This document shows positions 36,116 to 45,276 of a stretch of 64,000 nucleotides of DNA, piece after piece. Position 1 is the stretch's first letter, and each line of letters begins with the position of its first letter. The position numbers were made by a program, and so were the translations under genes. The stretch comes from Salegentibacter flavus (lineage in GTDB: Bacteria; Bacteroidota; Bacteroidia; Flavobacteriales; Flavobacteriaceae): positions 186,001 to 250,000 of the forward strand of contig NZ_FOVL01000001.1 of assembly GCF_900115145.1 (NCBI RefSeq). The letters are read 5' to 3'. The notes under the pieces are model-generated. The model worked only from the letters and a program-made list of their open reading frames with translations, had not been told where the DNA came from and did no database searches.

Positions 36116-36119
36116 TCCA

Positions 36120-36824
36120 ATGAAATCTATTCTGAAAATAGGACATAGAGGCGCAAAAGGCCTTCTCGCCGAAAATACCCTGGAAAGCATACAAAAAGCC
36201 ATTGATTTAGGGGTAGATGCCATTGAAATTGATGTGCACCGGTGTAAAACGGGTGAGATCGTGGTTTTTCATGATTTTACGCTGGACCGTACCACCAACG
36301 GAAGTGGAGAGATCGCTAAAAGAGCCTGGGAGGAATTAAAATTGCTTAAGGTTGAAGAATATTTTCACATTCCGCTGCTAACTGAAGTTCTTGATCTTAT
36401 TGAGGGAAAATGCAGCATTAATATTGAACTTAAAGGCTTGAATACCGCTGTGGGGACTTCAGAAATAATCCAGAAATATATCGCAAAAGGAAACTGGAAA
36501 TATCAGGATTTTATCGTGTCAAGTTTTCAGAAGAATGAACTCTTCCAAATTAAGCAATTTGATGAGAAAGTCCCACTTGGAGTTTTGAGCAAGGCTAGCG
36601 TAAGCGAAGCCATAGAATTAGGCAAATTACTCAATGCACAAGCCATCCACCCGTCCTTAGGAATAATTACTCGAGACAGCGTTAAGAATTCTCACCAGGC
36701 GGGATTTAAAGTGAATGTATGGACAGTTAATGAACCAGATGATATTACCAGAATGATAAATTTTGGGGTAGATGGAATCATCTCTGATTTTCCTGACCGG
36801 CTATTTATAAGCTTAGCTCCATAG
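36120..36824 (+). CDS. Glycerophosphodiester phosphodiesterase
   Basis: 234 residues, TIM barrel, no signal peptide. Key parts are KIGHRGAKGLLAENTLES (catalytic His and the metal Glu), DAIEIDVHRCKTGEIVVFHD (Glu, Asp and second His) and the C-terminal VNVWTVNEPDDITRMINFGV with GIISDFPD. It splits glycerophosphodiesters to glycerol 3-phosphate plus an alcohol. Lack of a signal peptide points to a cytosolic enzyme for internal lipid turnover. A -7 box stands almost at its start codon. Confidence 0.95.
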   Translation: MKSILKIGHRGAKGLLAENTLESIQKAIDLGVDAIEIDVHRCKTGEIVVFHDFTLDRTTNGSGEIAKRAWEELKLLKVEEYFHIPLLTEVLDLIEGKCSINIELKGLNTAVGTSEIIQKYIAKGNWKYQDFIVSSFQKNELFQIKQFDEKVPLGVLSKASVSEAIELGKLLNAQAIHPSLGIITRDSVKNSHQAGFKVNVWTVNEPDDITRMINFGVDGIISDFPDRLFISLAP

Positions 36825-36907
36825 AAGAGGCATATTAATAGAGAACTCGATTAAATAAATAGAATTAGAGCTCCAGAGGAGCGTCACCAAATCATCAATA
36901 TTCAAAA

Positions 36908-38134
36908 ATGCAGCATTTCGACATCATTATTATTGGCGGTGGCGCCGCGGGATTTTTTACCGCAATAAATGCTGCTGAGATGAATCGGGGATTGAAGATC
37001 GCAATTCTGGAAAGAGGAAAGGAAGTGCTTTCCAAAGTGAAAATTTCAGGGGGAGGTCGCTGTAATGTAACTCATGCCGAATTTGTTCCTAAGGAACTTA
37101 GTGCTAATTACCCAAGAGGGGAAAAAGAATTGCTTGGCCCGTTTCACAGTTTTATGACCGGCGATACGATGGAATGGTTTGAGAAAAGAGGGATCAAACT
37201 TAAGATCGAAGAGGATGGCCGTATTTTTCCGGTTTCAGATTCTTCTGAAAGTATAATCACTTGTTTCCTGAGCGAGATTCAAAGATTACAAATTGATGTT
37301 CTGAAGAACCATTCGGTACAGGAAATTCAGAAAGCAGGGGAAACCTGGGATATCAAGACCAATAAGGGAGATTTTTCAGCAGAAAAAATTATGCTGGCTA
37401 CGGGGAGTAATCCTAAAATGTGGAAACTTCTCGCTAAACTAGGGCATAGCATTGTGCCTGCGGTGCCTTCGCTTTTTACTTTCAATATTAAGGATGAAAG
37501 AATAAAAGGTTTAGCAGGGATCGCCACTGAAGCTTATGTACGGGTGAAACTTACTTCTAAAGAAGATAAATTAGAAAGCAAGGGGCCTTTGCTTATCACG
37601 CATTGGGGGATGAGCGGGCCGGCTATTCTGAAATTATCAGCTTGGGGAGCGAGGGAGCTTTATGCTGAAGATTATAAGTTTCAGATAAAGGTGAATTGGT
37701 TGCCGGAGATATCTTCAGAGGAAATAAAAGAAGAATTAAAAAAACTTAAATTAAAGGAAGCAAAAAAACAAGTGGCAAAATACTCGAGGTTCGGTCTTCC
37801 CAAGCGCTTATGGCAGAGTTTGGTAGAGGCATCAGGGATAAGTTCGGAGACTACCTGGGCAGAAGTTAATAAAAGTCAGCTGGAAGCTTTGATCAATCAG
37901 CTTTGTGATGCTGAATTCGAGGTGAATGGAAAAAGCACTTTTAAAGAGGAATTTGTAACTGCAGGCGGAGTAGATCTTAAAGAGGTGAACTTTAAAACTT
38001 TTGAGAGTAAGCTGCATAAAAATCTCTATCTGGCCGGGGAAGTTTTAAATATAGATGCGATAACAGGTGGGTTTAATTTTCAAAATGCCTGGACCGGTGG
38101 ATTCCTTGCTGCAAAAGCGATGAGCGCTAATTAA
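36908..38134 (+). CDS. FAD-dependent oxidoreductase, HI0933/YhiN (BaiN-like) family
   Basis: 408 residues with the dinucleotide-binding IIIIGGGAAGFFTAINAAE at the start, the family motif ISGGGRCNVTHAE, GDTMEWFEKRGIKLKIEEDGR and the closing FAD segment NIDAITGGFNFQNAWTGGFLA. HI0933 flavoproteins are poorly characterised; the closest named activity is BaiN in bile-acid dehydroxylation, which should not be assumed here. The gene's end overlaps the convergent tspO-like gene by 8 nt. Confidence 0.92.
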   Translation: MQHFDIIIIGGGAAGFFTAINAAEMNRGLKIAILERGKEVLSKVKISGGGRCNVTHAEFVPKELSANYPRGEKELLGPFHSFMTGDTMEWFEKRGIKLKIEEDGRIFPVSDSSESIITCFLSEIQRLQIDVLKNHSVQEIQKAGETWDIKTNKGDFSAEKIMLATGSNPKMWKLLAKLGHSIVPAVPSLFTFNIKDERIKGLAGIATEAYVRVKLTSKEDKLESKGPLLITHWGMSGPAILKLSAWGARELYAEDYKFQIKVNWLPEISSEEIKEELKKLKLKEAKKQVAKYSRFGLPKRLWQSLVEASGISSETTWAEVNKSQLEALINQLCDAEFEVNGKSTFKEEFVTAGGVDLKEVNFKTFESKLHKNLYLAGEVLNIDAITGGFNFQNAWTGGFLAAKAMSAN

Positions 38135-38603
38135 GATACCAAACCTCCAAATTTAAAACAAGCGCCATAAGCACCCAGACAGCATAGGGTACAAGAAGGT
38201 ATGCAGCGAGATCATTCACTATTTTAAACCATCTTATGGTAAGAATTACCAGGATGAACAAGGTAATAGCAGTGAGCAATGCCCAGAAAGGCTTGTTTAG
38301 TCCAAAAAATAGCAGAGACCAAAATCCGTTGAACAAGAGTTGGAATCCAAAATGATAAAGAGCCGTTTTTACCCATTTATGATAAAAACCTTTGCTCCAG
38401 ACGATCCCTGCCGCGATACCCATAAGAACGTACATTAACATCCAGACCGGGCCAAAGATCCATTCCGGCGGGTCGAACCAGGACTTATCCAGGGCTGTAT
38501 ACCAACCATTCATAGCGGTTTGAGTTGCAACCGCCCCCACAAAACCGAAGAACAAACAAATGCCAATGGCTATAGAACTACGTATGAAAAGCTTCCTTGT
38601 CAT
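38127..38603 (-). CDS. TspO/MBR family tryptophan-rich sensory protein
   Basis: 158 residues, five helices (about 7-27, 45-68, 78-100, 102-122, 128-150). The signature WFDPPEWIFGPVWMLMYVLMG near residue 40-62 and multiple Trp residues identify TspO. It binds tetrapyrroles and may mediate their oxidation or export. It converges with the HI0933-like gene, the coding ends sharing 8 nt. Confidence 0.93.
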   Translation of the reverse strand: MTRKLFIRSSIAIGICLFFGFVGAVATQTAMNGWYTALDKSWFDPPEWIFGPVWMLMYVLMGIAAGIVWSKGFYHKWVKTALYHFGFQLLFNGFWSLLFFGLNKPFWALLTAITLFILVILTIRWFKIVNDLAAYLLVPYAVWVLMALVLNLEVWYLN

Positions 38604-38723
38604 CTTCGAGTTGGTTAGGTTCTACTAAAATAGGAATTAAATTGAATTATAGAACCCTCAAGACATAAGTTATGCATATGGACAATTTCAGGTTAAAAAC
38701 TATCTTTACTAAAAATTTTTAAG

Positions 38724-39806
38724 ATGTGTGAACAGGATTTTATTCCGGGAGAATTTCAGAAGTCGGTGCAATCTGGTAAGGTGACCTGGCAATCCCCAAG
38801 CAATATAGCCTTGGTGAAGTATTGGGGTAAGAAAAAAAACCAGATTCCAGCCAATCCTTCGGTGAGTTTTACTTTGAAAAATTGTAAAACCATCACTACG
38901 ATGGAGTTTCAGAAAAAAGAAATCAAAGGCGAGGATTTTGATTTTGAATTGTTTTTTGAAGGAAAAAAGAAAGATGACTTCAAACCAAAAATCACGAGGT
39001 TTTTTGAGCGCATCGAAAAATACACTCCTTTTTTGAAGGATTATGAGTTAGTTATACAAACTGAAAATACTTTTCCACATAGTAGTGGGATTGCCTCTTC
39101 TGCTAGTGGAATGAGTGCCCTGGCCCTATGTGTGATGAGTTTGGAAAAGGAATTAAATCCGGAAATAACTGAAGATTATTTTCTGAAGAAGGCTTCATTT
39201 CTGGCCCGATTAGGCTCCGGGAGTGCCTGCCGCAGCATTGAAGGAGAGCTCATAGAATGGGGAGAACATAAAACTACAGCGGGTAGCAGCGATCTCTTCG
39301 GAATAAAATATCCAAATAAAGTTCTTGAGGTTTTTAAATCCTATCAGGACACGATTTTACTGGTCGATAAAGGACAAAAACAGGTGAGTAGCACCTTAGG
39401 CCATAACTTAATGCACGGGCATTCTTTTGCTGAGGCTAGATTTGAACAGGCACATGCAAACCTTGAAAAGTTACAGGCAGTTTTTGAAACCGGGAACCTG
39501 CCAGAATTTATCAAAATTGTAGAAAGTGAAGCCTTAACATTGCATGCCATGATGATGAGCAGTGAGCCGTATTTCATTCTAATGAAACCAAATACCCTGG
39601 AAATAATCAATAGGATATGGGGATTTAGAGAATCTACAGGTGTTCCGGTTTGTTTTACTTTAGACGCCGGAGCGAATGTTCATGTGCTTTACCCCAAAAG
39701 GCATAAAGAAGAAGTTTTGGAATTCATTAAGAATGAGTTGGTTGCCTATTGTGAAAAAGGGCAGTATATTTGCGACAGTATTGGAAAAGGTGCGGAAAAA
39801 TTGTAG
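38724..39806 (+). CDS. mvaD: Diphosphomevalonate decarboxylase
   Basis: 360 residues of the GHMP superfamily. WQSPSNIALVKYWGKKKNQIPANPSVSFTL, which exceeds no family variation, marks the N-terminal substrate site; TFPHSSGIASSASGMSALAL is the ATP-binding loop; and FTLDAGANVHVLYP is the C-terminal motif. It makes isopentenyl diphosphate from mevalonate diphosphate, so the organism uses the mevalonate route. The next gene is a mevalonate-kinase-type GHMP enzyme. Confidence 0.93.
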   Translation: MCEQDFIPGEFQKSVQSGKVTWQSPSNIALVKYWGKKKNQIPANPSVSFTLKNCKTITTMEFQKKEIKGEDFDFELFFEGKKKDDFKPKITRFFERIEKYTPFLKDYELVIQTENTFPHSSGIASSASGMSALALCVMSLEKELNPEITEDYFLKKASFLARLGSGSACRSIEGELIEWGEHKTTAGSSDLFGIKYPNKVLEVFKSYQDTILLVDKGQKQVSSTLGHNLMHGHSFAEARFEQAHANLEKLQAVFETGNLPEFIKIVESEALTLHAMMMSSEPYFILMKPNTLEIINRIWGFRESTGVPVCFTLDAGANVHVLYPKRHKEEVLEFIKNELVAYCEKGQYICDSIGKGAEKL

Positions 39807-39856
39807 ATTTACCTAAATTTCTCTGCCTTAAAATGGTACAGTTTACACCAGAGCTT

Positions 39857-40795
39857 ATGAAAGGACCTTTATTTTATTCAAAAATCCTTCTCTTCGGAGA
39901 ATACGGAATTATTAAAGATTCCAAAGGTTTATCAATTCCTTATAATTTTTACAATGGTGCCTTGAAGGTAGATGAAGATCCATCTGAAGCTGCTATCAAA
40001 TCCAACAAGAGTTTGCGCAGATTTGCCGATTACCTCGGGGAATTTTCGCAAAACAATCCTGATCTGGTTAAATTCGATCTGGATTCATTAAAGGCTGATA
40101 TAGCTAAAGGAATGTATTTTGACTCCACAATTCCACAGGGATATGGAGTGGGTAGCAGTGGTGCTTTAGTAGCAGCGATCTACGATAAATATGCTACCGA
40201 TAAGATAACTGTACTGGAAAATCTTACTAGAGATAAACTTCTAAAGTTGAAAAAAATCTTTGGCGAAATGGAATCATTTTTCCACGGAAAATCTTCAGGT
40301 CTTGATCCGCTTAATAGCTATTTGAGCATTCCTATCCTTATAAATTCAAAAGACAATATTGAGCCCGCAGGGATTCCCTCCCAAACCGAAAATGGGCAGG
40401 GAGCCGTATTTTTGCTTGACAGTGGGAGCACCGGCGAAACTGGCCCAATGGTTGGTATTTTCATGGAAAACATGAAGCAGGAAGGCTTTAGAAGAATGCT
40501 TAAAGACCAGTTCGTAAAACATACAGATGCCTGTGTAGATGACTTTTTGAAAGGGGATGTAAAATCACTTTTTAAAAATGTTAAGAGTCTTTCTCACGTT
40601 GTACTGGATAATTTTAAACCTATGATCCCCGCGCAATTTCATAAACTTTGGCAAAAGGGAATTGATACCAACGATTACTATCTCAAACTTTGTGGTTCAG
40701 GAGGTGGTGGATACATTCTCGGGTTTACTGAAGACATAGAAAAAGCAAGAAAAGCCTTAAAAGATTATAAATTAGAAGTGGTTTACAACTTCTAA
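39857..40795 (+). CDS. GHMP kinase, mevalonate kinase-like
   Basis: 312 residues from ATG 39857 (KGPLFYSKILLFGEYGIIKDS); ATG 39833 is an alternative adding eight residues, and the frame stays open further back into mvaD. The GHMP ATP loop is IPQGYGVGSSGALVAAIYD; another motif is MESFFHGKSSGLDPLNSYLS, and the C-terminal glycine-rich LCGSGGGGYILG is typical of mevalonate kinases. Position between mvaD and a UbiA gene supports the isoprenoid role. Phosphomevalonate kinase is not in the window. Confidence 0.87.
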   Translation: MKGPLFYSKILLFGEYGIIKDSKGLSIPYNFYNGALKVDEDPSEAAIKSNKSLRRFADYLGEFSQNNPDLVKFDLDSLKADIAKGMYFDSTIPQGYGVGSSGALVAAIYDKYATDKITVLENLTRDKLLKLKKIFGEMESFFHGKSSGLDPLNSYLSIPILINSKDNIEPAGIPSQTENGQGAVFLLDSGSTGETGPMVGIFMENMKQEGFRRMLKDQFVKHTDACVDDFLKGDVKSLFKNVKSLSHVVLDNFKPMIPAQFHKLWQKGIDTNDYYLKLCGSGGGGYILGFTEDIEKARKALKDYKLEVVYNF

Positions 40796-40808
40796 ACAAG
40801 CCCCCTTA

Positions 40809-41714
40809 ATGGTTTCCATCTCCAACAAACGTTTGTTGCTGAAAATGCTCAGTTTGTTTTCGGTGGTTCGTGGTTATAATATACTGGTGCTCATTATTGC
40901 ACAGTACCTTACTTCAGCTTTTATACTTGCTCCCGATTTACCATTGCGGGATATCATCTTTGACGATAATTTATTCTTTCTAATCCTTTCTTCCGCGACA
41001 ATTGTGGCTTCGGGATACATCATTAATAATTTTTACGATAGTGAAAAAGACCTGATCAACAGGCCTAAGAAAACGATGTTGGACAGGATTGTGAGCCAGC
41101 GCACCAAGCTCTCGGTCTATTTTATTCTGAATTTACTCGCGATATTTTTTGCAAGCTATGTTTCTTTTAAAACGGTGGTGTTCTTTTCAATTTACATTTT
41201 TGCTATCTGGCTTTATTCCCACCGTCTTAAAAAGATTCTGTTTTTGGGGAATCTGGTAGCCTCTATCCTCACCATAACTCCTTTTTTTGTGATCTTCGTG
41301 TATTACAGGAATTTTGAGACCGTTATCTTTATTCACGCTACCTTCCTTTATTTGATGATTGTTATGAGGGAATTGGTAAAAGATCTCGAGAATATGCAGG
41401 GCGATCTGGTGCAGAACTATCAGACAATTCCGGTGGTATATGGGGAAAAATGGAGTAAGTTCTTTCTTTCAGTCTTAACCATACTTGCGGTAGTTCCTAT
41501 TTTACTTCTCATTACCAGGTTTGATACTGGTTATATGAATTATTACTTCTATTCTTCTCTTGTATTATTGGTGTTTTTCGTGTTATTCCTGTATTTCAGT
41601 AAAGCCAAATGGCAATATTTGTTATTGCATAACATTCTTAAATTGATTATTGTGGCCGGAGTTTTCAGTATTTTGCTTATCGACCTTCGAGATGTGCTTA
41701 GCCGGGTGTTTTAA
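40809..41714 (+). CDS. UbiA-family prenyltransferase (GGGP geranylgeranyltransferase type)
   Basis: 301 residues, about eight to nine helices. The first Asp-rich motif NNFYDSEKDLINRPKKT (NDxxDxxxD type) and the second region RELVKDLENMQGDLVQNYQT (DxxxD) bind the prenyl diphosphate through magnesium. Flavobacterial proteins of this pattern are annotated as geranylgeranylglycerol-phosphate geranylgeranyltransferase; a lipid or quinone acceptor cannot be read from sequence. It follows the kinase by 13 nt in the mevalonate run. Confidence 0.85.
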   Translation: MVSISNKRLLLKMLSLFSVVRGYNILVLIIAQYLTSAFILAPDLPLRDIIFDDNLFFLILSSATIVASGYIINNFYDSEKDLINRPKKTMLDRIVSQRTKLSVYFILNLLAIFFASYVSFKTVVFFSIYIFAIWLYSHRLKKILFLGNLVASILTITPFFVIFVYYRNFETVIFIHATFLYLMIVMRELVKDLENMQGDLVQNYQTIPVVYGEKWSKFFLSVLTILAVVPILLLITRFDTGYMNYYFYSSLVLLVFFVLFLYFSKAKWQYLLLHNILKLIIVAGVFSILLIDLRDVLSRVF

Positions 41715-41773
41715 ATCAATTTGTTTCAATAATATTATTCTTTTTATAATTTAGTTAATCTGTACTTATACAG

Positions 41774-41781
41774 TACCTTTG
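41774..41781 (+). promoter_or_regulatory. -7 box TACCTTTG upstream of the pseudouridine synthase gene
   Basis: A perfect TAnnTTTG match 15 nt before ATG 41797, predicting a leader of about ten bases. It argues against the in-frame TTG at 41779 as the start, since that lies within the promoter box. Confidence 0.55.
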
Positions 41782-41796
41782 CAAAAAATTAGCGCT

Positions 41797-42660
41797 ATGA
41801 GCAGAAACGATAAATCTTCAGATGGAAAATTCAGCGGAAGACAAGGTGGTGGGCAACGAAAGAAATCTTATGCCCGGGGGAATGCCCCTATAAAAAAGGC
41901 GGGAGACAAAACTTCAGCTAAACCCACTTCAGCTAAATCAACCGAAAAGACTGAGGGGATCAGGCTCAATAAATACATTGCGAATTCCGGGATCTGTTCC
42001 CGTCGTGATGCCGATATCTATATTTCATCTGGTAATGTTACGGTTAACGGGAAGGTTATTACCGAGATGGGGCATAAAGTCAAGCTTACCGATGAGGTTA
42101 AGTTTGACGGCAGAACCCTGAATCCCGAAAAACCCGAATATTTTTTACTGAATAAACCTAAAGGGGTTTATGTGACCGGAAGTATGGAAAAAGGCGGGAA
42201 AACCGTGATGGAACTAATGGCCAAGGCAACCAAATCAAAACTTGACCCTGTTGGGAAACTCGATACCCAGGCAATGGGATTGTTACTTTTTACCAACGAT
42301 GGTAGTCTTGCCAAGAAATTAGGGAAACCTAAGAATGGGATAAGACAGATCTATCATATAAGTCTTACCAAGCCACTCTCACCGGAACATCTCGATAAGA
42401 TTAAAGCCGGGGTGATTCTCGAAGACGGTAAAGTTAAGGTGCAGGATGTTAGTTATATTGCCGACAGGCCGAGAAATGAAGTTGGCCTTGAAACCAACTC
42501 TACGAAAAATCACGTGATCCAACGTTTATTTAAAAGTATGGGTTACGAGGTAGAAAAACTTGATCGTGTAGTCTTTGGTGGACTAACAAAAAAAGACCTG
42601 CCCAGAGGTCGTTTCAGAAGGCTTACAGATCAAGAGCTTATAAATCTTGGAATGCTTTAA
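41797..42660 (+). CDS. Pseudouridine synthase, RluB/RsuA family
   Basis: 287 residues from ATG 41797. A basic, low-complexity head (about 1-45, rich in Lys, Gly and Ser) precedes the S4 RNA-binding domain (RLNKYIANSGICSRRDADIY and VTVNGKVITEMGHKV). The catalytic domain has DPVGKLDTQAMGLLLFTNDG, with the catalytic Asp in KLD. It isomerises uridine in rRNA. The basic head, common in Bacteroidota, probably adds RNA affinity. An in-frame TTG at 41779 was rejected as it sits in the promoter. Confidence 0.93.
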   Translation: MSRNDKSSDGKFSGRQGGGQRKKSYARGNAPIKKAGDKTSAKPTSAKSTEKTEGIRLNKYIANSGICSRRDADIYISSGNVTVNGKVITEMGHKVKLTDEVKFDGRTLNPEKPEYFLLNKPKGVYVTGSMEKGGKTVMELMAKATKSKLDPVGKLDTQAMGLLLFTNDGSLAKKLGKPKNGIRQIYHISLTKPLSPEHLDKIKAGVILEDGKVKVQDVSYIADRPRNEVGLETNSTKNHVIQRLFKSMGYEVEKLDRVVFGGLTKKDLPRGRFRRLTDQELINLGML

Positions 42661-42696
42661 AAAAAGTTATTCCGTATTAAGTTTTTTAATATTTTT

Positions 42697-42730
42697 AACC
42701 CGGATTTTTCTATAGAGAACCGGGTTTTTA
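42697..42730 (+). terminator. Terminator after the pseudouridine synthase gene
   Basis: AACCCGG (42697-42703) pairs with CCGGGTT (42720-42726) around a 16-nt loop, followed by T residues. It lies 36 nt past the stop codon. Confidence 0.7.
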
Positions 42731-42829
42731 ATTTTATAAATCTTCTAATGTATAAGCATAATTGACAAATTTTTGGCCTCACTTCTCCGGAAGTTTACCG
42801 GCTTTTCCGGAATATTTCTTATTTGGCCG

Positions 42830-42847
42830 AATTTCAGGCCTGAAATT
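42830..42847. repeat. Perfect 18-bp palindrome upstream of the polyamine operon
   Basis: The half-site AATTTCAGG is followed at once by its exact reverse complement, with no spacer. Lack of a loop makes it a better dimeric-protein operator than an RNA hairpin. It lies about 100 nt upstream of the speA-like TTG start, upstream of the weak promoter candidate. Confidence 0.6.
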
Positions 42848-42948
42848 ATCACCTGAAAAATTCATCTTAACAAACTTTTACCAATCAAATCTTTTGATGC
42901 GGTAATATTATCCCTAATTTCTACCTTCAAAACTCTTAAACCACTCCA

Positions 42949-44352
42949 TTGAATACCAAATACAGCGATTTAATAGACCAGACCTACTATTTTCCTCAGG
43001 AAGAATTTACCCTGGATGATAATGAACTAAAGTTTCACGGAATTGACCTGATGGAACTTGTGCGTAAATACGGCGCTCCCCTTAAATTTAATTACCTGCC
43101 TAAAATTTCTGACAATATCCAGAGAGCAAAAAAATGGTTTGCCAGCGCAATGGAAAAACATAATTATAAGGGCACCTATAATTATTGTTACTGCACCAAG
43201 AGCTCCCATTTTGAACACGTTTTGAACGAAGCTTTGAAAAATGATATCCATATTGAGACTTCTTCAGCCTTTGATATAAATATCGTTGAGAATTTAAAGG
43301 CTAAAGGGAAGATCACCGACGATACTTATGTGCTTTGCAATGGCTTTAAAAGGGATGAGTATATCGAGAATATAGCCCGGCTTTTGAATAATGGTCATAG
43401 GAATTGTATCCCTATCATCGATAACTACGAGGAAATAGACCTACTTTCTGAAAATATAGATGGCAAATTTCCTATTGGGATAAGAATTGCTTCTGAAGAG
43501 GAGCCGAAATTTGAATTCTATACTTCCCGGCTGGGAATTGGATATAAGAATATTGTGCCTTTTTTCAATAAACAAATTAAGAATAATGATCAGGTTGAAC
43601 TGAAGATGCTCCACTTCTTCATCAACACCGGAATTCGCGATACGGCCTATTACTGGAACGAATTGATCAAATGTTTAAAAGTTTATATCGCTTTGAAGAA
43701 GGTTTGTCCAACGCTGGATAGTCTTAATATTGGTGGTGGGTTTCCGGTGAAGAATTCTTTGCATTTTGAATACGATTATGAGTATATGGTAGATGAGATC
43801 ATCAACCAGATAAAAATGGTCTGTGATGATGCCGAAGTAGAAGTGCCTAATATTTTTACCGAATTCGGAAGTTTTACGGTAGGTGAAAGTGGTGGCGCTA
43901 TTTATGAAATTCTGTATCAGAAACAGCAAAATGATCGGGAAAAGTGGAATATGATCAATTCATCATTTATTACCACCCTGCCCGATACCTGGGCGATTAG
44001 TAAGAAATTTGTGATGCTGGCCTTAAACCGCTGGAACGATGAATATGAAAGGGTTTTGTTGGGCGGATTAACTTGTGATAGCGACGATTATTACAACTCA
44101 GAGCAAAACGTGAACGCGATCTATCTTCCGAAGTACAAAAAGGATAAACCGCTCTATATCGGGTTTTTCAACACCGGGGCTTACCAGGAAACCATTGGAG
44201 GTTTTGGTGGTTTGCATCACTGCCTGATCCCGCAACCCAAACATATTCTCATTGATAAAGATGAAAATGGAAATATCACGACAGAGTTGTTCAGCAAACA
44301 GCAGAATGCAGAAGATATGTTGAAAATTCTTGGCTATAACAATGGCAACTAA
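42949..44352 (+). CDS. Arginine decarboxylase (PLP-dependent, fold III)
   Basis: 467 residues, shorter than the 630-residue SpeA of enterics because the inserted helical domain is missing or reduced. Lys84 in NYCYCTKSSHFEH is the likely PLP Schiff-base lysine; the phosphate-binding SLNIGGGFPVKNS and the late TCDSDDYYN (conserved Cys and Asp of the active site) fit the family. Start is TTG 42949, matching the family's NTKYSDLIDQTYYF opening; no ATG is suitable. Agmatinase lies 48 nt downstream, supporting agmatine as product. Confidence 0.9.
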   Translation: MNTKYSDLIDQTYYFPQEEFTLDDNELKFHGIDLMELVRKYGAPLKFNYLPKISDNIQRAKKWFASAMEKHNYKGTYNYCYCTKSSHFEHVLNEALKNDIHIETSSAFDINIVENLKAKGKITDDTYVLCNGFKRDEYIENIARLLNNGHRNCIPIIDNYEEIDLLSENIDGKFPIGIRIASEEEPKFEFYTSRLGIGYKNIVPFFNKQIKNNDQVELKMLHFFINTGIRDTAYYWNELIKCLKVYIALKKVCPTLDSLNIGGGFPVKNSLHFEYDYEYMVDEIINQIKMVCDDAEVEVPNIFTEFGSFTVGESGGAIYEILYQKQQNDREKWNMINSSFITTLPDTWAISKKFVMLALNRWNDEYERVLLGGLTCDSDDYYNSEQNVNAIYLPKYKKDKPLYIGFFNTGAYQETIGGFGGLHHCLIPQPKHILIDKDENGNITTELFSKQQNAEDMLKILGYNNGN

Positions 44353-44400
44353 ATTTTTTATAACTTTATACAACTAACTCTTATTCAATCAAGTTTTACA

Positions 44401-45276
44401 ATGAACAAAAAGAATTACGCAGGGATACCAGATAAGTATTCTCGCATAGACGATGCTAAAGTGGTGTTAATTCCTGTTCCTTACGATGGAACAAGTTCCT
44501 GGCAGAAAGGCGCAGATAAAGGTCCGGAAGCTTTTTTAGAAGCTTCAGAAAATATGGAGCTTTATGACATTGAAACACGAAGCGAGGTTTACAAAAAAGG
44601 AATTTATTTAGCTCCTCCTGTTTCTGAGAATTCTTCTCCCGAAAAGATGGTGGAAGCCGTTCATAAGACTGTAAAGAACTATATAAAACAGGATAAATTT
44701 GTAACTATTTTTGGGGGAGAACATTCTGTCTCTATCGGAACCATTCGTGCATTTAACGAAAGTTTCGAAGATCTTACGGTAGTTCAGCTAGATGCTCACG
44801 CCGATCTTAGACCGGAATATGAAGGTTCATCCTGTAATCACGCCTGTGCGGTACATGAGGCCAGTAAAAAGACAAACCTGGTACAGGTTGGAATTCGTTC
44901 AATGGATGTTTCAGAAGTAGAGCATATGGACGAGAACCAGGTGTATTTCGCACACGATCTATACGAAGACTGGATGGATGATGCCATTGGCCAAATGACC
45001 CCAAATGTTTTTATTACCATAGATCTGGATGCGTTAGATCCTTCTATTATGCCTTCTACCGGAACCCCGGAGCCTGGCGGACTTTTTTGGTATGAAACCC
45101 TGGAATTCCTTAAGTTGATGTTCAAAAAGAAAAATGTAGTTGGTTTTGATATCGTAGAACTTTGCCCGAATGAAAATGAAAAATCATCTGATTTTCTTGC
45201 GGCAAAACTTTATTACAAGATGTTGAGCTACAAATTCAAATATTTAAATCATAACCACGAAGACGAAGATGAGTAA
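44401..45276 (+). CDS. speB: Agmatinase
   Basis: 291 residues of the ureohydrolase fold. Manganese ligands appear in FGGEHSVSIG, VVQLDAHADLRPEY and FITIDLDALDPSIMPSTGTP. The enzyme converts agmatine to putrescine and urea; placement between arginine decarboxylase and the DHS-like gene favours agmatinase over arginase or guanidinobutyrase. Its last 8 nt overlap the next gene's start (the sequence ATGAGTAA holds both signals), so translation is coupled. The carboxyl end is acidic (HNHEDEDE). Confidence 0.93.
   Translation: MNKKNYAGIPDKYSRIDDAKVVLIPVPYDGTSSWQKGADKGPEAFLEASENMELYDIETRSEVYKKGIYLAPPVSENSSPEKMVEAVHKTVKNYIKQDKFVTIFGGEHSVSIGTIRAFNESFEDLTVVQLDAHADLRPEYEGSSCNHACAVHEASKKTNLVQVGIRSMDVSEVEHMDENQVYFAHDLYEDWMDDAIGQMTPNVFITIDLDALDPSIMPSTGTPEPGGLFWYETLEFLKLMFKKKNVVGFDIVELCPNENEKSSDFLAAKLYYKMLSYKFKYLNHNHEDEDE

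Larger units (their letters stand above)
42661..42948 (+). other. 288-nt spacer ahead of the arginine decarboxylase operon
   Basis: The spacer holds the terminator of the pseudouridine synthase gene, an inverted repeat TCCGGAA/TTCCGGA (42786-42792 with 42805-42811), a perfect 18-bp palindrome (42830-42847), and a weak promoter candidate: TTTG at 42893-42896, 18 nt, TAATTTCT at 42915-42922. No reading frame of note and no tRNA-like fold were found. Confidence 0.6.
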
